From Candidatus Uhrbacteria bacterium (GTDB lineage: Bacteria; Patescibacteriota; Patescibacteriia; 2-12-FULL-60-25), in contig WJLP01000051.1 in the NCBI GenBank assembly GCA_014728435.1, positions 1 to 7,829 of the forward strand: 7,829 nucleotides of DNA, given 5' to 3'. Below are positions 7,101 to 7,829 of this stretch, piece after piece (the first letter of the stretch is position 1; each line of letters opens with the position of its first letter). The notes beneath the pieces were generated by a model that searched no databases, had not been told where the DNA came from, and saw only the letters and a program-made list of their open reading frames with translations. A program made the position numbers and the translations under genes.

Positions 7101-7248
7101 TAACGGTGAGACGGATACAGCGGCTATCAGGTTTAGGGATGAGGCTTTTTCGACTCCTGATGTGAGCGGCTTGGATAATAATGAAAAGAGGAATAAATAT
7201 GAGATAAAACGGAGAACGCAGAAATTGTTATATAAAGGTGAAGAATAA
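4132..7248 (+). CDS. VirB6/TrbL-like polytopic membrane protein with long helical tail
   Basis: Probable inner-membrane channel component of a type IV secretion-like apparatus; this is inferred from its architecture and its resemblance to proteins common in Patescibacteria, and no catalytic motif is present. Of 1038 residues, 1-45 are basic and probably cytoplasmic. A hydrophobic segment at 46-67 ends in AIA-QN and could be a first membrane helix or a cleaved signal with an unusually long N-region. Further hydrophobic segments lie at about 80-113, 134-151, 163-195, 245-295, 322-338 and 381-403, with the motif INFSKTLIGLLIDFSQ at 172-187. A Gly/Ala/Arg-rich linker at 416-466 leads to about 570 charged, mainly helical residues rich in Gln, Lys and Glu, presumably cytoplasmic. 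The start is ATG 4132 or ATG 4138. The stop lies 2 nt before the next start, suggesting one operon with translational coupling. Another kind of large polytopic transporter is the main alternative. Confidence 0.72.
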   Translation: MNMQKQPISKKQRKQSLWYFLRNHLLGVRENDELTEAVRRQKRQKIFLGALMLSAVAVLLFVVEPAIAQNPSITQTVANWAIAILAKVVVWFAELMGYVLIFLIELLISIVQYNNFVDATPVTIGWPLIRDTVNMFFIVVVLVSAFATIIGYPKDFHYRQVLPKLLIMAVLINFSKTLIGLLIDFSQVIVLTFVNGFKQAAGGNFVSALGIGKIMRLTDTTGAIDFEGDEITISLQQAGGASPWSLMSILVAAGFAVWILSISISLILIMLIFFLARIIMLWFLLITSPAAFFAWSLPSPLKGALAPFTSKWWSKLSSALVGGPTMAFFLWLSLAMAQRNADLIGPAGLYDPDKASSEITQFQQTSQSDQIAPSEFGDPRVFATFIIMVAFMLVGVQASVNFATAVAPGSEKLVGKLRGGKGGFGLAAGLGAGALAGRAVGRTARAGGRVAVGGAKLAGKGALLAGKEYEARTGKLSELAGKARQSSVFGYAPMAVQKKLGAVAGAPQKAAKERASAMQEVMAGMNAAEKMEYLQNERNRLIGPDGKPKAGARLGDAYGANLALAQQATSSLTMEQLNKDNKEKAKAELPAEATDADVEARAKMMTQQQMSGVLKEAKATALAQGDEDTAKKIKEMIDKNPALAGDASDMKSQAEKDASDLESERRVKPEAYMHAAYALPFAQAKGWIDEEGRVTAKGRRDEEYKKFMRGKQGQYMKAHLDYAETDEGRAHVKSILTGKDASGNQLNEQQLNNQNYTINVSKDGESYHAVQAPPEGTDQKAKIIAANRFDKTAKTEEKVLSKVQDVNVKNQITNNLPAMGTGAEDAGAIGTVLSPPIAQQLAEDLEDLADISSGGRSGGVDINALEEKRAEIAEKYLQHNVSSEFLFGHDKKTGEFANEQGRRAFDATVTDLVNKIQTEDDYSEETLGALASLSKQVGNQGQAFRIMQEKLQNLDQEQMYNAMSTGDPKHKDNIQLMFANIVDEAQKQRNNGETDTAAIRFRDEAFSTPDVSGLDNNEKRNKYEIKRRTQKLLYKGEE
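7235..7240 (+). promoter_or_regulatory. Shine-Dalgarno site for the 7251 gene
   Basis: AAGGTG within the last codons of the VirB6-like gene lies 10 nt before the ATG at 7251, at the long end of normal spacing. It supports this start, and its place inside the upstream gene supports coupled translation. Confidence 0.55.
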
Positions 7249-7250
7249 AT

Positions 7251-7829
7251 ATGGTTGAAAGAAAGATTTACAAACGGTTTATTGATTTGCCCCAAGGGGT
7301 GCAGGATTTTTTTATGGAGACCGCGGACGCGGTTTACTCTGATTTAATTGAACAATACAATTTATCGCAAGAGCATTTTTTTGACATGGTGGAAACGCCG
7401 ATTTTAAACACTACTTTGGGTTTTAGAACGGTTCCGAACGGGTTAAATGAACTGTATAAAAATTTGATTAACGCCAATGTTTCCAAAGATGACATACGGG
7501 AGATTGTTAAGATTATATTGGAAAAGGTTTTCTGGCCGCTTAGGGATTTGTTTAACCATGAACTGACATCTTATTTGGATGAGTTGGGAATCAGATACAT
7601 TGCTTGGCCCAAAGAAAGGGTGCTGTTTAAGCCGGTTTCGTATTCGGGCGCGGTGTCTGAATTGGTAAACAGGCTGGGGATGCATTCCATGGGCAAGAAA
7701 GCGCGCAGCAGTATGCGCGACATCGTGGAAAAGTTTGCCAAAGGCAAGCTGGTGCCGGAGCAGATCAAGGAAACCATGGTGCGTTTGCCGGAATTTGGCG
7801 GTTTGGGTTTTGATAAGGAAACCGCGCAG
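7251..7829 (+). CDS. Uncharacterised helical protein, C-terminus cut by window edge
   Basis: I do not recognise a named family with confidence. The frame is open for 193 codons from ATG 7251 to the right edge with no stop, and it begins MVERKIYKRFIDLPQGVQDF. The visible part is soluble and mostly helical, with no signal peptide or membrane segment. It has two parts. Residues about 9-112 are a run of short amphipathic helices in which LPQGVQDFF resembles a motif that, from memory, recurs in uncharacterised Patescibacteria proteins. Residues about 150-193 contain ARSSMRDIVEKFAKGK and then RLPEFGGLGFDKETAQ, which resembles another such recurring segment ending in GGLGLD. The start is supported by AAGGTG at 7235-7240 and by the 2-nt gap after the upstream stop. 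Being co-transcribed with the VirB6-like gene suggests a cytoplasmic partner or assembly factor of the same apparatus, but that rests on position alone. Confidence 0.8.
   Translation, partial: MVERKIYKRFIDLPQGVQDFFMETADAVYSDLIEQYNLSQEHFFDMVETPILNTTLGFRTVPNGLNELYKNLINANVSKDDIREIVKIILEKVFWPLRDLFNHELTSYLDELGIRYIAWPKERVLFKPVSYSGAVSELVNRLGMHSMGKKARSSMRDIVEKFAKGKLVPEQIKETMVRLPEFGGLGFDKETAQ

Overview
The window looks like part of a Patescibacteria / Candidate Phyla Radiation genome (Parcubacteria-like). This is inferred from the gene families: a VirB6/TrbL-like polytopic protein with a very long helical tail, an LCP protein ending in a LytR_C domain, a Der GTPase with a diverged second switch I, and a remnant of an S23-type four-helix-bundle protein. 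Leaders are short, canonical Shine-Dalgarno sites are sparse, and short degenerate tandem repeats sit between genes. There is no rRNA or marker phylogeny here to confirm the lineage.

Layout. The left half is on the minus strand. From right to left it holds an LCP-family envelope protein (3946 to 2468), a broken four-helix-bundle gene (2428 to 2111), the ribosome-assembly GTPase Der (2021 to 600) and peptidyl-tRNA hydrolase (436, running off the left edge). The right half is on the plus strand: a 1038-residue VirB6/TrbL-like membrane protein (4132-7248), then after 2 nt an uncharacterised helical protein (7251) that runs off the right edge.

The two transcription units diverge from a 185-bp region (3947-4131). 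It contains eleven consecutive copies of a degenerate 8-bp unit (core TGAGAA), flanked by a candidate promoter facing each way. Both candidate promoters would give mRNAs with almost no leader. A different tandem repeat, with a 7-bp unit, lies in the leader of pth. The other gaps are short (88 bp at 2022-2110, 39 bp at 2429-2467, 163 bp at 437-599), and I see no convincing intrinsic terminator in any of them.

Function. The minus-strand genes are housekeeping (translation quality control and ribosome assembly) plus envelope glycopolymer attachment. The plus-strand pair looks like the start of a secretion or conjugation-type membrane apparatus whose other parts would lie to the right. The points most worth following are the octamer array between the divergent promoters, the uncharacterised VirB6-like/helical protein pair, and the doubly damaged four-helix-bundle gene.
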